From Haliclystus octoradiatus (lineage: Eukaryota > Cnidaria > Staurozoa > Stauromedusae > Haliclystidae), in assembly GCA_916610825.1 (NCBI GenBank), contig OU744450.1:17724814-17788813 (forward strand): a stretch of 64,000 nt of DNA, read 5' to 3'. Of the stretch, positions 24,006 through 38,105 are shown in pieces. Within the stretch, counting starts at the first letter, position 1; each line of letters begins with the position of its first letter. Under the pieces are notes generated by a model. That model was not told the origin of the DNA and searched no databases. It was given only the letters and a program-made list of their open reading frames with translations. Made by a program: the position numbers and the translations under genes.

Positions 24006-26581
24006 ATGGGTTGTAGGGAGAAGGAACCAAAGGAACGGGTTGTAAGATATGGATTGGACATTGGTAGACATGATGTTTTGGTGGTAGTTCCTGATATAAA
24101 AATGTACTTGATCCTTTTTGGTATTGGTCGTCACTTTCTAATTTAATTCAACAAAGAGTGACTAGGCCTACACATTGTTATTATTTACTTTGTTAGTTAA
24201 CGGTTATGTCTTTGAAATTGAAGTAGATTAATTAGCTATGGAAGTTGCATATTACGATAACCATCAGACCATCATAGCAAATATATTGACATGGAGGTGA
24301 GCATTAATGTTTGTAAAAGACAATGTCGTTGATAACCCTTGATAATGTATGAGTGTGTCTGTACACTTCAGTTGGGAAAAGGCAGTGTTCTTAGAACAGT
24401 AGAAATTATAATGCAAATGGACTAAATAGTATACAGTCCATGGTAATTATAAGTATATAATGGACTTTCTTGGCTAGAGCGATGGCTGAAAGTGAACATC
24501 AGTTGCTTTTTTCTTAATAGTAGCCTACTATTATTGGAATTCGTGGGGCACTAACCCTTGATGCTGCATGACAGTATGAATGTTTCTGTTATGGTTGGGT
24601 ATGACCATATAAGGCTGTACGCTTAGAATAGCGTTTCTGATAATTTAAATGTGTTTTTTCTATCCGATTGTTGTATATGAATGAGTGTACGAAGTTAATG
24701 TATAGCTGCAGCAAAACATTTATATCAAGACATTATTCCTAGATACTGGGCAAATGAACACTAGCAAGGTGGTTACTATATAGAATCTTATCATTCAGAA
24801 TTAAACCTTGATGCCGTTAGGAGGGCCTAGACCAGATGTTATGCAAGCCGAACACCAGTCTGCCTTACTCAGTATCCAATGAGAAAGTGTAAAATTGGAG
24901 GAGGGGACATAAGCTAGTGTCCTCCCTGTGATGATCACTGTGAACTACTCAACAAAGACCAAAATAACTCCTATAGCCCCAGCCATGTCATGGATAAAGC
25001 TATGTGGGAGGATATCACCGCTCACCAATATGTCATATCTGACACATAATTCTAAAGTAGCAAATTGAGCAAATGTAAAACAATTTAATCGTCCACCAAC
25101 TCAAAAGTAGGAACCTGATATTGAGTCCAGGTGATTACCAAACGTCTAGGATATGAACACCTCAAATAATGACCACCTGTCTACAGTAACCAATACTAGT
25201 ACTCCAAAGGCAATATATAATTAATTAACACATCAATACTAAATCATAAACAGAATCGAATCCTAATGTTCAGAACAGTGAATGACAACGAATGAAGCAA
25301 ACTTCGAAACAGACATTATATCAAGATAATAATTAAAAATTAATATACAAATATGATGGATTAACAATATAAATATGTAACATCACACAGAACAGTAGTG
25401 GAGTGGCACAAACAACCAATTAAATCTACACCGAAGGACGTAGCTGGAGCTAGACAAATTGAGATCATCAACTGACTTCTCTATAACCAAGTAAAGACCC
25501 TAGAACATAAATCAGAACTTAATAAATCAGCAATAATAACATCCAGAAAACAACCAGAAAATCAGTAGGCGCACTCAAGCACCAATATAAAGAACGAGAC
25601 AGGAGTAGGGGAGCGGTAATATTGTAGTGGCTGCGTAAGACGTGTTATGGTAATCATGTAAATTGTCAAATGTTTATTTCTATTATATCAGCTTGATAAC
25701 TGGCATAATATCCAAGACCTCATAACGGCATGAAGGTATAATTCTAAATAATGACATTCATTAGGTACAATCAAGCCTGGTATAAATATATATATGTATA
25801 TATATTGTTTCTACTTATTCTATTTATTCACTCTCAACATTCTATTGGGACAACATGTTGCAAATTTCAATTCAAAATTTTCAGGAGGTCAAATGTGTAT
25901 CATCCAGATGTCACTATGGTGTATTCTAGATCATTATGTGGCTATGTGTGCCATTACTTGGGTAAATTAGTTTATGATATGTAACTATTGATTATATATA
26001 AGATTATTGACTTTATAATATTTGCTGGTTGTATTTGATCATTATTAACTGGAGTGTGTCATGTTTCAAAATACATCAGTTGGTACAAACTACCAGTCAA
26101 TTAATATATTTTTTGTTCATATTTGACATAAAGATGAACATCTACATCATTTGTATTTGAATGATATTTATGTAATTTTGTAAATGAAATTCCACAGTTC
26201 TTTGTTGCCCTTCGGTAAATGCACATAATTTTAAAAAAATTGTGTTGTTGTTTTATTTCCCAATATTTTTCAGGGGCCGGCTGACTGGCCTTGAACACAG
26301 GCCGCAAGCGGAAGGCTTGTCAACTATAATCAAGCATTCACAATTTGTTATCAGAGTCAACAAGGCTACGATATAATGAAGTGAACATGGCTTTACACTG
26401 TTTACAGCCCCGATCAGTCTCAGAAATAATCATTCCTTTTCTGAAACAACCAATAGCCTACAATAACAATAGCCTACGTTCACAAAGGCCCAGTATTCTG
26501 CTACTCTACATTCTGGGCCTTGTAAAATGTTGGCGAATGAATTGATGCGCTAGCTAACGTTTTATCATCTATTTTGTAAAC
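24006..26581. other. Interior of the 13.9-kb transposon, no gene recognised
   Basis: AT-rich, without a convincing coding region. About 24516-24575 is a partial copy of the foldback MITE found at 29044 (shared TAGCCTACTATTATTGGAAT and ACCCTTGATGCTGCATGA). Around 25440-25620 a degraded frame with basic, Gln-rich character could be an old element but is not assignable. Confidence 0.45.
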
Positions 26582-26589
26582 ATAATACA

Positions 26590-27778
26590 CATAGGCGTAG
26601 GGGCACATTTCCAACCAGGGGGGGCAAAAATGGTTTTGCCCGAAAAAATTTTTCCGGGAAATGTTGTTATAAGAGGTAACTCACATGCAAAATTGCAGAA
26701 GATTTATCGCAGGATACAAACACAGACATCACAGGCCTCCTTCAGCCCCACAAATTTCTTAATACCGTCATTAAATATTGAAACATATTCATTTTACATT
26801 CATTTTAAGCAATTATATGATTATATAATTTTTTACTGAATTCAAAAAGCCGTTATCAGCTATTCCATTCCTCCTGCAACTTAGCTTTACGGTGTAAATA
26901 ATAACGTTCATTTCTCCCTGTAGTGGATCGTTATAAAGAACGTTTTAGTCACACCTGGCTCGTCATATAGGCCATCCTATTTTAGGTATTTACTTTTATT
27001 TCCTGAGAATGTTTAGCCACCTTAGAGCAGAATATTTTGCTGCATATAGCAGTGTATTTTAGGCACCGTAAAATACACTTTCATATGCAGCACTGGGTTA
27101 TGTATTTAATTTGAAAGAGCGAGACAAGCCTATTTTATGGCAAATAGTGATCTGCTTCACTAATCCCTATATGATCTGATGCGAAGAATTGTTGCGAGCA
27201 GAGCGAGCAAGAAAATTTGGATTATTGTTTACTGATATTTTTCAGGACAACGTTACGTATAACCTGCGAAATATTGAATGACTGAATAATTTCATTTGCA
27301 AAGAGATATAAGAAATAGCTTGATCTGCCCGAAAATTGACCTAAAAATTGCCACTTACACATTTGGGTCAATGTAACATTTCTCATGTCATCACGGTCTT
27401 AATCTTTTTAGACGTTAATATATAAAGCGTGTAGATAAGTTCTGGATTTTTTATATTGCAAAACGAGTGGGGGTGGAGTCTTCAAAATAATTAAGCGATA
27501 TAGCAACCATAATTATTGCATAAAATTATGAATATTAGATTGGAACATGATAAGAAGATAGCTTGCCGGTAGGCTCACAATGCATAGTATACTCCTGTTC
27601 ATAAAACTGTTTTTGTGAAGTGTTGAATTTTATTAATACACAATAAATTTCCTGAACACTTTCACTGTACCGCAAAAGACTTGTAATTTGTTGATTTGCC
27701 CAAAAAATTGCCCGAATTTTTTTCTCAAATGCGTTTGGGGGGCAAATGCCCCCCTGCCCCCCAGCTCCTACGCCTATG
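26590..27778. mobile_element. Non-autonomous hAT-type transposon (1189 bp)
   Basis: The ends are inverted: CATAGGCGTAGGGGC at 26590 and its near-perfect complement ending CTCCTACGCCTATG at 27778 (12 bp perfect). G-rich and C-rich tracts with GGGGGGCAAA lie just inside both ends. Outside both ends is the same 8 bp, ATAATACA (26582-26589 and 27779-27786). An 8-bp duplication with a CA..GGCG-type terminus is diagnostic for hAT. There is no transposase ORF. Confidence 0.88.
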
Positions 27779-28039
27779 ATAATACAATAGACCACTTGAG
27801 AAAAACAGGTGTAATCTACATGTGAAACGATGTACCCTGTATTGTGTGAATCATTTTTAACGCCTTTTCAATTCACAAAGACGTCACAAATTATTTACGA
27901 GTTAGAAAATAGACCAATCACTGCCTAAGGTTGCATATACCTTGGTCATTCTGTTTTTTTTTGTAGTGAGCGCTTCACATCATTCGCTAAAAAGTTACAT
28001 GTCAATAATAACAACAATAATGGCTACAGAACTCCATTT

Positions 28040-29043
28040 CATACAATGCAGTGACTCTCAGTATCATGGAGCGGAACACGGGATAAAGGTTCTTGTCTAA
28101 CAACAGAGGTCCAAACAACACCAACTACCATAATAATTGTCTTAATTGTCGCAGCTCCAAGTCAAACCAAGGTCGCAACAACATCAATCACCAAAGCACA
28201 ACATAAACTTATTTTCCAACCTGCCGACAAAGGGGAGCATTGGTTGTAATTACACGTGAAAAATACATAGAAAAGATCCAGGCACATCTACATCTTACCA
28301 CAGCCTATCACCATGACATCCCCTCGGCTCTACCTAGAATGAAAATACTTTACTTGTTACCAAAAATACACAAACCTGGCGCATAACGTCTTTGGTTGCA
28401 ATTCTTTAACGGACAACTTATCCTCCTTTATTGAAATGACACTACAACCACTTCGCCATCTTATCACAGGATCAAAATAATCCTGTGTAAAAATTATTTC
28501 ACTTTCAACAAACAGTACTACGTACAACAATCTGGAACTGCTATGGGGACTAAATTTGCCCCTAGTATCGCTGACATATACATGACATGGCTGAACTGGA
28601 GACAATACTCTTTCAACAATCCACATGGAAGCCTATAAAATTGCTTCTTTACCTTGGCTTGATGGTGTTTCCTTATTTGGCCAGTGGCCACCTCCGAGGT
28701 CCGTCTTAACGAATTTATTTCAAAGGCAAACTCAACACATAAACATTAAAATTCACCTCAACTGGATCTCAAACATACATATCACCTTCCTTGTTCTCAA
28801 TGTCTACAAAATCAGACCCGAAACTGATATATACATAAAACTAACAGATACTCATAATTTATTGCATTTCATTTCACATCCTATCACCCCACCAGAACGA
28901 AATGGGCAATTCTCAAGTCATGTACGATCAGGTACATCAGAAGTATCACAAATACTGATATCCTTATGTTACATATATACATCCTCTATCTGAGTATTTG
29001 CTCGAAATCTTATCCACCCAAACGGACCTTCCAGATTATCGTC
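28040..29043 (+). pseudogene. Penelope-clade retroelement RT fragment, degenerate
   Basis: Broken frames give ADKG, VVITREKYIEKIQAHL, LLPKIHKPG, GTAMGTKFAPSIADIYM and, at 28625-28993, ITFLVLNVYK...DIYIKLTDTHNLLHF. These are the hallmark RT blocks of canonical Penelope elements in the right order. The catalytic YLDD region reads as LDG/stop, so it is inactive. It belongs to a different Penelope lineage from the 38-43 kb locus, whose RT blocks are distinct. Confidence 0.75.
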
Positions 29044-29222
29044 TGTTTGTTTCCTAAATAGTAACTATTACTGGAATGTTATTCCCGCTAACAGCACTAC
29101 AGCTTTAGCTTATAACGTCCCTTGTGGGAAGGAACACTAGCCCTTGATGCTATATGAATGTGCACTGTGAGCGGAACAAACATTCCAATAATAGTTAGCC
29201 TACTATTTAGGTAACAAACAAT
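29044..29222. mobile_element. Palindromic foldback MITE (about 180 bp)
   Basis: The left arm, TTTCCTAAATAGTAACTATT then ACTGGAATGTT, is inverted at the right as AACATTCCAATAATAGTTAG then CCTACTATTTAGGTAAC. The centre has CTAGCCCTTGATGC. Related copies are at 29725-29845 and about 24516-24575. Confidence 0.65.
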
Positions 29223-29224
29223 AT

Positions 29225-29724
29225 CTACCAAAATCCCAATCCAACACCTCCAGCTACTACAAATACTATATGAACTTCAACCAGTTCAGCAAATCTATAA
29301 AATACACCGTAACTCCCACCAAAAGCTCCTATCTAACACCTCTCAAAGCAAATACTATTTGGACCATCAACTAGCAAAGAAAATTCATGAAATACAGAAG
29401 ACCACACTGACCATAATCCCGAGTATCCAGGGACTAACTACCATAGTCGTCCAATTTGGGCCGTTAAAGTTCAAGATAGTTTTTAAATAGAAAACATGAT
29501 GATATACTTATGATATATGATATATTATATGATATACTATCCCTCTACCCTAATAATCCATGCTCACCAAGGATGCCCCAGACAAAAAATTTCTATCTGA
29601 TTTCCTCCAATTATTTACACCAAGTCCATTTATATTCATAATTATTATGTATGTTATGTGTACCACTTTAATTATTGGTCAGTCATTGGTCAGCCAACAT
29701 CCGCCTTTTTCCAACACATGACAC
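29225..29724. other. Spacer between foldback MITE copies
   Basis: No coding sequence recognised. Contains a run of GATATAT-type palindromes at about 29505-29540. Confidence 0.4.
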
Positions 29725-29845
29725 ATTCATTCAGCATCAAGGACTAGTGCCCTTTCCCATGAGGGACGCTGAAAGGTGAAACTGTAGTACTGTTAGCAGT
29801 GACGAACATTCCAATAATAGTTACTATTTAGGAAACAAACAAACA
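29725..29845. mobile_element. Foldback MITE, half copy in opposite orientation
   Basis: About 115 bp inverted relative to 29046-29165 (CATCAAGGACTAGTGCC ... AACATTCCAATAATAG ... TTACTATTTAGGAAACAAA), ending in (AAAC)n. No clear target duplication. Confidence 0.6.
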
Positions 29846-30950
29846 AACAACAAAATAAGAAATAAAAACACAAACACAAACAAATATAATAATCTCAAAA
29901 TACTCTACCACAGTAATAATGGGATTGCAATATCTCTAATTAGACGTCTACTCTAATTAATGGACACTGAGCACTTACTACTAACACACTATGCCACACG
30001 GACACTATGCTTCTCCTGTTAATGAAGTGAAAGCTCCAGCTATTTTATATTTACTTTTTACTTATCTACTTATATATATAGATTAACTTAAATAAAACAT
30101 ACTCATTGCAATCTACGGCCAACACACACACACACACGCCAACTCACAAATATAATCACAGTATCACAAAAAATGTACCTCGCCTGTGGCGTTCCACAGG
30201 GATCAATCTTGGGATGATTGCTTTTCGTTATCTATATTAACAATATGCCAGATGTAATGCAAAACTCTCTGTCCTGGCAATACGCATATGACACACAACT
30301 CCTGTACAGTTACAACCCAAAACATCCTCTGCCCAGAAACAGAGCCAGCGATAAAATCAACTCTGATCTGAAAAATATAAGCGAATGGTGTAAGGATAAC
30401 TCTCTGTGCCTTAATACTAAAAAATGAAAGCATTATGTATCGGTCACAAGAGAGTTTTGGTAAAGAACAATCCTCCAGACATCGTATAGGCCTACTGAAT
30501 GACGAGCGTATATCATACGTACCAACTGCAAAATATTTAGGGGTAGCTCTCGATCAAGAACATTCTTACAAAGCACAGCACACATTATGCAAGTGATAAT
30601 AACAGCAAAATTAATTACAGTAATCGAGTCAATGATAATTCAGCTCTCTATGGGCTTCCAGTTTAGGGCTCTTCCTGTCCAACCTTGTTACAGAAATTTC
30701 AGCGGTATGTGATAAATAATGCAGGAAAAGTCATTTCGGGAAAACCAAAGTTTTCGCAAATGGGAAACAATCTTCAACAACTAGGTTGGCTCAATATTAA
30801 TCAATAACATGAGATGCAAAAACAATTTTAGCCAGAGAACCGATCCCCCAAGCTCGCCATAACTACAACACCAGACAACAAGGCCAATCTCATTTACCAG
30901 CTCCGTCCACCGATCGAAGCAAGAGACGTTTCATGTTCAGCGGTGCTAAG

Positions 30951-31403
30951 AAGTGATGTTTTATGAAAAAATATAGTGGGGGAGCGGCTCGCAATTCTCA
31001 AAGGGCCCAAAGGCCCCTTCTTGAAGAGGGTCTGGGGGCATGTCCCCGGAAATATTTTCAAAATTATAATCCTTCAAGAGCTCTGTAGTGCATTTCAAGA
31101 GCGGACTAATTCAGTATAATCTATTGGGTCATTTAATTATTTCCTTGCTAAAATATGAAGTTATCATCTTGAAAATGGGCCAAATGGCTAGAGATATTTA
31201 ATAGCCGAAACGCAGTTCAGATAAATAATAAAATCGAGAAACTGCTGCCACTGATGTTTGCTTTGAAAATAATACTTCTATTACTGATAATATTGATGGT
31301 AATATTATTCGGAACAAGAACATATAAAACTTCACTTCAAATGAAAAAAGTGAAGTAGTTGGGGGACGACGTTCCTCCGCGTTCCCCCACCAAAACATCA
31401 CTT
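30951..31403. mobile_element. 453-bp MITE with 8-bp target duplication
   Basis: Perfect 12-bp inverted ends AAGTGATGTTTT / AAAACATCACTT, with GTGGGGGA further in on both sides. GTGCTAAG flanks both ends (30943-30950 and 31404-31411). There is no ORF of its own. An 8-bp duplication points to hAT, though the ends do not start with CA. Confidence 0.8.
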
Positions 31404-31720
31404 GTGCTAAGTCGTTACAAAATATGCAGCATACACAAAATTACCAAAACATCAATTCAAGAACACGGTCATCAAACAATTATTATTGGAAGAAAACCGA
31501 TCCTAAACAGTTTTAGTAAACGCAAAAATATCGAAATTTAAAATAAATTGCAATTCTTGAAAGATAGTAAATAAAACATTCTAACAAACAATTTATTTAA
31601 CCTGTAAATATTCGATAGACATCAAGAAGTGATAGTGACAATCTCACAATGTAAAACAAGTTTTGTAATCACTAATTTCGAACCCTCATATATGTACACT
31701 TAAATGTCTTTAATAAACTG

Positions 31721-31745
31721 TATTCTATTCTATTCTATTCTATTC
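31721..31745. repeat. (TATTC)n LINE tail
   Basis: Five tandem pentamers directly after an AATAAACTG-type end. Confidence 0.8.
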
Positions 31746-32540
31746 AATTGCATTGACTGAGGCTTTCCATAGGGGTGGTACCTTACCCTTTGTCTCTTTT
31801 TAACAGGGGTTCTCCCCTGTGAGGCTAAAGGGATCTACCAATCCCTTATTGTTTGATAAATAACTAGTTACATCGACACAACAAGCATTCCAAACAGGCA
31901 GTCAAACACCATTTGCAAACTTAAATTGGTGAAATAAATATTATAACTGTAGGCCTATATTATCTGATATACCGGCATGATGGAATGACTATACAGAATT
32001 ACTGACATTTGAAAGAGAGATTATTAATGTAAATATAATAACAGGAATAAAATTCACAGTCAGATATCATTTAAACCACCTTTTAATGTCGATAGATTAG
32101 ATTGGATCTGTTCTGAATTGCAAGGTAGGCCTATGCATTAGATGAGCAGAGGTATAGTATAGCCTACTAGCCCAACCAGGAAGTGTTCGATTGAGATGAA
32201 GTTAATCTCACCAAAAAGAACAACAATCTGTAAGATGTATCGCAAAGTTTGATAATATTAACTCTTCGCTGTAATGCAATTTAAAAATTGAAATGTCAGA
32301 CTCAAGAAGGAGGGACACTTTGTAGCCTAAGTAAAGCCTACTTACCTAGATCTATATTATGCCACGTTGATAACTGGTACTGGTAGCATGCGAATGATAG
32401 AAGATAGCCAAACACATTCTTCAAGTTTAACTTAATGCGAGTTTTTGTGTTTGAGATGATTCTATGAATCCACACATGATCCACACGATGCCATAATCTT
32501 CCCAATAGAGAAATCACACACATGAACCAGCATGCTTCAC
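31746..32540. other. Interior of the 13.9-kb transposon near its right TIR
   Basis: No coding region recognised; AT-rich with TAGGCCTA-type short motifs. Confidence 0.4.
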
Positions 32541-32560
32541 ACGAATGATGGCTGTGGTTG

Positions 32561-32688
32561 ACGTGATGGATGTAGTTACGTGAATTGTCAGTTTGAGAAA
32601 GAAAAGAACGTAAAGTCACGAGAACGCGCTAACGCAGTGAAATTGAGGAGGTTGGGACGGAGTTGATGTGCTGCGAGCAGCAACTTGT
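32561..32688. repeat. Right TIR of the 13.9-kb transposon (gypsy-free)
   Basis: Reverse complement of 18756-18826 joined to 23933-23987. It contains ACGAG once where the left TIR has the gypsy element with CTCGT duplicated. Weak similarity extends to about 32541. The outside duplication is TAAAATACC at 32689-32697. Confidence 0.88.
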
Positions 32689-33255
32689 TAAAATACCTCC
32701 TTCAGCCATTTACAATCAAAGTAACTGAATACTTTATGTTTTGAACTGTACAAATTTATTACATCAAATTATTAGATTTTAACCTTAAATTAAGAACTAT
32801 ATAAAAAGACTCAGAGAATACATTACATCACAAACTAAATTTAGATAGATTTAATTCAAAATATTATAGCATACATTGAGATGACCTTAGCAATATGAAA
32901 ACAATAGCAGTTTATCGTAAAATAATTTGTAAACAAATTACTGTCATAATATCATGCAGCTTTATTAATTTCATTGTATTTGTCTTTATTTAGTGAATTA
33001 TATTAAATTAGCAATCCAGTCGACATTCAACGGCGTCTTAAGTTTATCATCTACGCATCCGCAACACTTTAAATTCCTTGTGATCTCTCAGCATTCTTTA
33101 CCAAGCATTGCAGAAGACTTCTGCTCTTCAGAAAGGAGGAACTCCTCAATATTGGCAAAAATAAATGGTGGCCAAGACTTCATTCCAGCTTCCTCAGTTA
33201 CCCAAAACTGACAATTAATGTCCACTACCTGGTCTGGGAGCTTCTTTCCATCTAC
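32689..33255 (-). pseudogene. SWIM/YqaJ gene, 5' part, separated from its 3' part
   Basis: Minus strand. The upstream exon, about 33255-33096, reads KKLPDQVVDIN, FWVTEEAGMKSWPPFIF and ANIEEFLLSEEQ, matching from memory the N-terminal region (LPDP..., WPP...I..FLL) of invertebrate SWIM/YqaJ proteins. The next exon begins after a TTTGTACAG acceptor at about 32745 and reads SKHKVFSYFDCKWLKEV. It then runs straight into FYHEIS at 18755 once the 13.9-kb transposon and one TAAAATACC are removed (family pattern KAYSYFxxGWLKEVFYHEI). The exon 1 donor and splice phase are not settled, and a TGA occurs if the frame is read on. Confidence 0.6.
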
Positions 33256-34254
33256 TAAGTAATTACTTCATATTTCTTTTTCCCCTCATTCTGTCTTTCA
33301 TTTACTTCAACAGCTAATGGAACTTGAAATTGCACTGCGATGAAAGCCAGAGCTGCCAATTCTTATTTTGCTCATGATACCCTTAATACTCTTTGGCACA
33401 AAAAATCCTGAAGTCAAGTTTGAAATCATCAAAACTAAGTTCTTCAAGGGTATTCCTTAAAAAGACAAGAACGATTAATGTTCACTACAACTGTTATTCT
33501 ACGAGGTGGACAGGAACTGAATTTTATCCCGAATCATCACCAATCTCTGCGAAATAACACATACGCAGTAACAACCGTGATTTGGAGTATTATGTAAATT
33601 AATTATTATTCCTCATCTTTCTGGTCGTCTTGCTGAATTTACTATATTAGTTTATTGAACGACAAGATGGCTATGATAGTTGAACATTTAATGATAGTGT
33701 CTTCATTTCTATGTTGAGAAATACACAATGATCAAAATTTATGTGACAAATTTGCTGCGAGTATGTTATCAATTTATGCAAACAAGTCCTCAAATCAAAC
33801 ATTTAACTGACAGAGAAAGCACTGAAAGAATCCTTCAAACACATTCGTAGCAGTAAAAAAAACTTCAATTTCAGGCTTCCAAAGATCTTAACATCCTACA
33901 CTTTCATCATTGACACCACTTTAAGAGCTCAAGTTTCATTGACTATAACATATAATTATAAACGCGTTACGTTGTATTATACAATCCTTAGGACGCGCTT
34001 CCCATGAAATAATCTCTATTTATGGACACTATCGTTCTTATAAGCTATACGATACGTGTTCATTTTGCACCGTTTGTAGAAGCGTATAGAGTGTGCTAAC
34101 TCGAAGGCAAAAGCTTGTGTTTGCTGATCAGTATGGGGCGTGGAAAGGTGTGAAAATTATTAACTTACTGCAAAAGATGGTTGTGTGAATAATATGTCTA
34201 ACTTTTCTTCATTGTTTTCTACGTAGAAGTTTTCAATGTCACAATATAGCTTTT
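33256..34254. other. Unannotated spacer
   Basis: May contain the 5' UTR or promoter of the SWIM/YqaJ gene and the 3' UTR of the LINE to the right. Nothing recognised. Confidence 0.4.
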
Positions 34255-37866
<3,612 letters not shown>

Positions 37867-37891
37867 GAGTCAAAGACTACGCATTCATTTT

Positions 37892-37932
37892 CTGTAACTT
37901 AAAGTTTCTCGCTTTATGCGATCATCAGACAG
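37892..37932 (-). ncRNA. Hammerhead ribozyme, Penelope-like copy A 3' end
   Basis: Minus strand, 41 nt. CUGU, then core CUGAUGA, stem II UCGC/GCGA with loop AUAAA, GAAA, 3-bp stem III ACU/AGU with UUA loop, cleavage GUU, and ACAG closing stem I. All core residues are canonical. Confidence 0.88.
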
Positions 37933-38105
37933 ATACTATTAATGAAAAATATATACCAGTTACTCTTATTTGACAATAGTGAGAAAAAAATTGAAAAAAG
38001 AGAAAAACTATTGTTATACTTACAATGGTTTTATCTTTACAATTACTAAGTTATATTGATATGTATTGTTATTAGTTTCCTTAATTAAATGGCGCTGTTA
38101 TAAGG

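Larger units (their letters stand above)
30170..31745 (+). pseudogene. LINE 3' half with (TATTC)n tail, interrupted by a MITE
   Basis: RT motifs: CGVPQGSILG, then a TGA, LLFVIYINNMP, YAYDTQLL (YADD with the first catalytic Asp changed to Tyr), and INSDLKNISEWCKDNSLCLN. A degraded stretch with LGVALDQE-like residues follows. The C-terminal frame IEARDVSCSAVLSR continues as YKICSIHKITKTS only if the MITE at 30951-31403 is removed. It ends at the pentanucleotide tail 31721-31745, the usual 3' end of such LINEs. Inactive. Confidence 0.7.
18756..32688. mobile_element. 13.9-kb TIR DNA transposon with 9-bp target duplication (Mutator-like?)
   Basis: The left end starts ACAAGTTGCTGCTCGCAGC and the right end is its exact reverse complement. 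The inverted repeats run about 127 bp with only a few differences (left: 18756-18826 plus 23933-23987, interrupted by a gypsy element; right: 32688 back to about 32561). TAAAATACC lies directly outside both ends (18747-18755 and 32689-32697). Removing the element restores an open frame of a SWIM/YqaJ gene across the site. No transposase was recognised inside; the 9-bp duplication fits Mutator-like elements. The interior has been a landing site for many other elements, so the original unit was smaller, perhaps 6-7 kb (inference). Confidence 0.85.

Noticed and set aside
23931-24146. Frame starting MTLRSF next to the gypsy 3' LTR, and its counterpart at 32619 (-)
   Set aside because: Both arise because they start in the two inverted copies of the same TIR; they diverge immediately after it.
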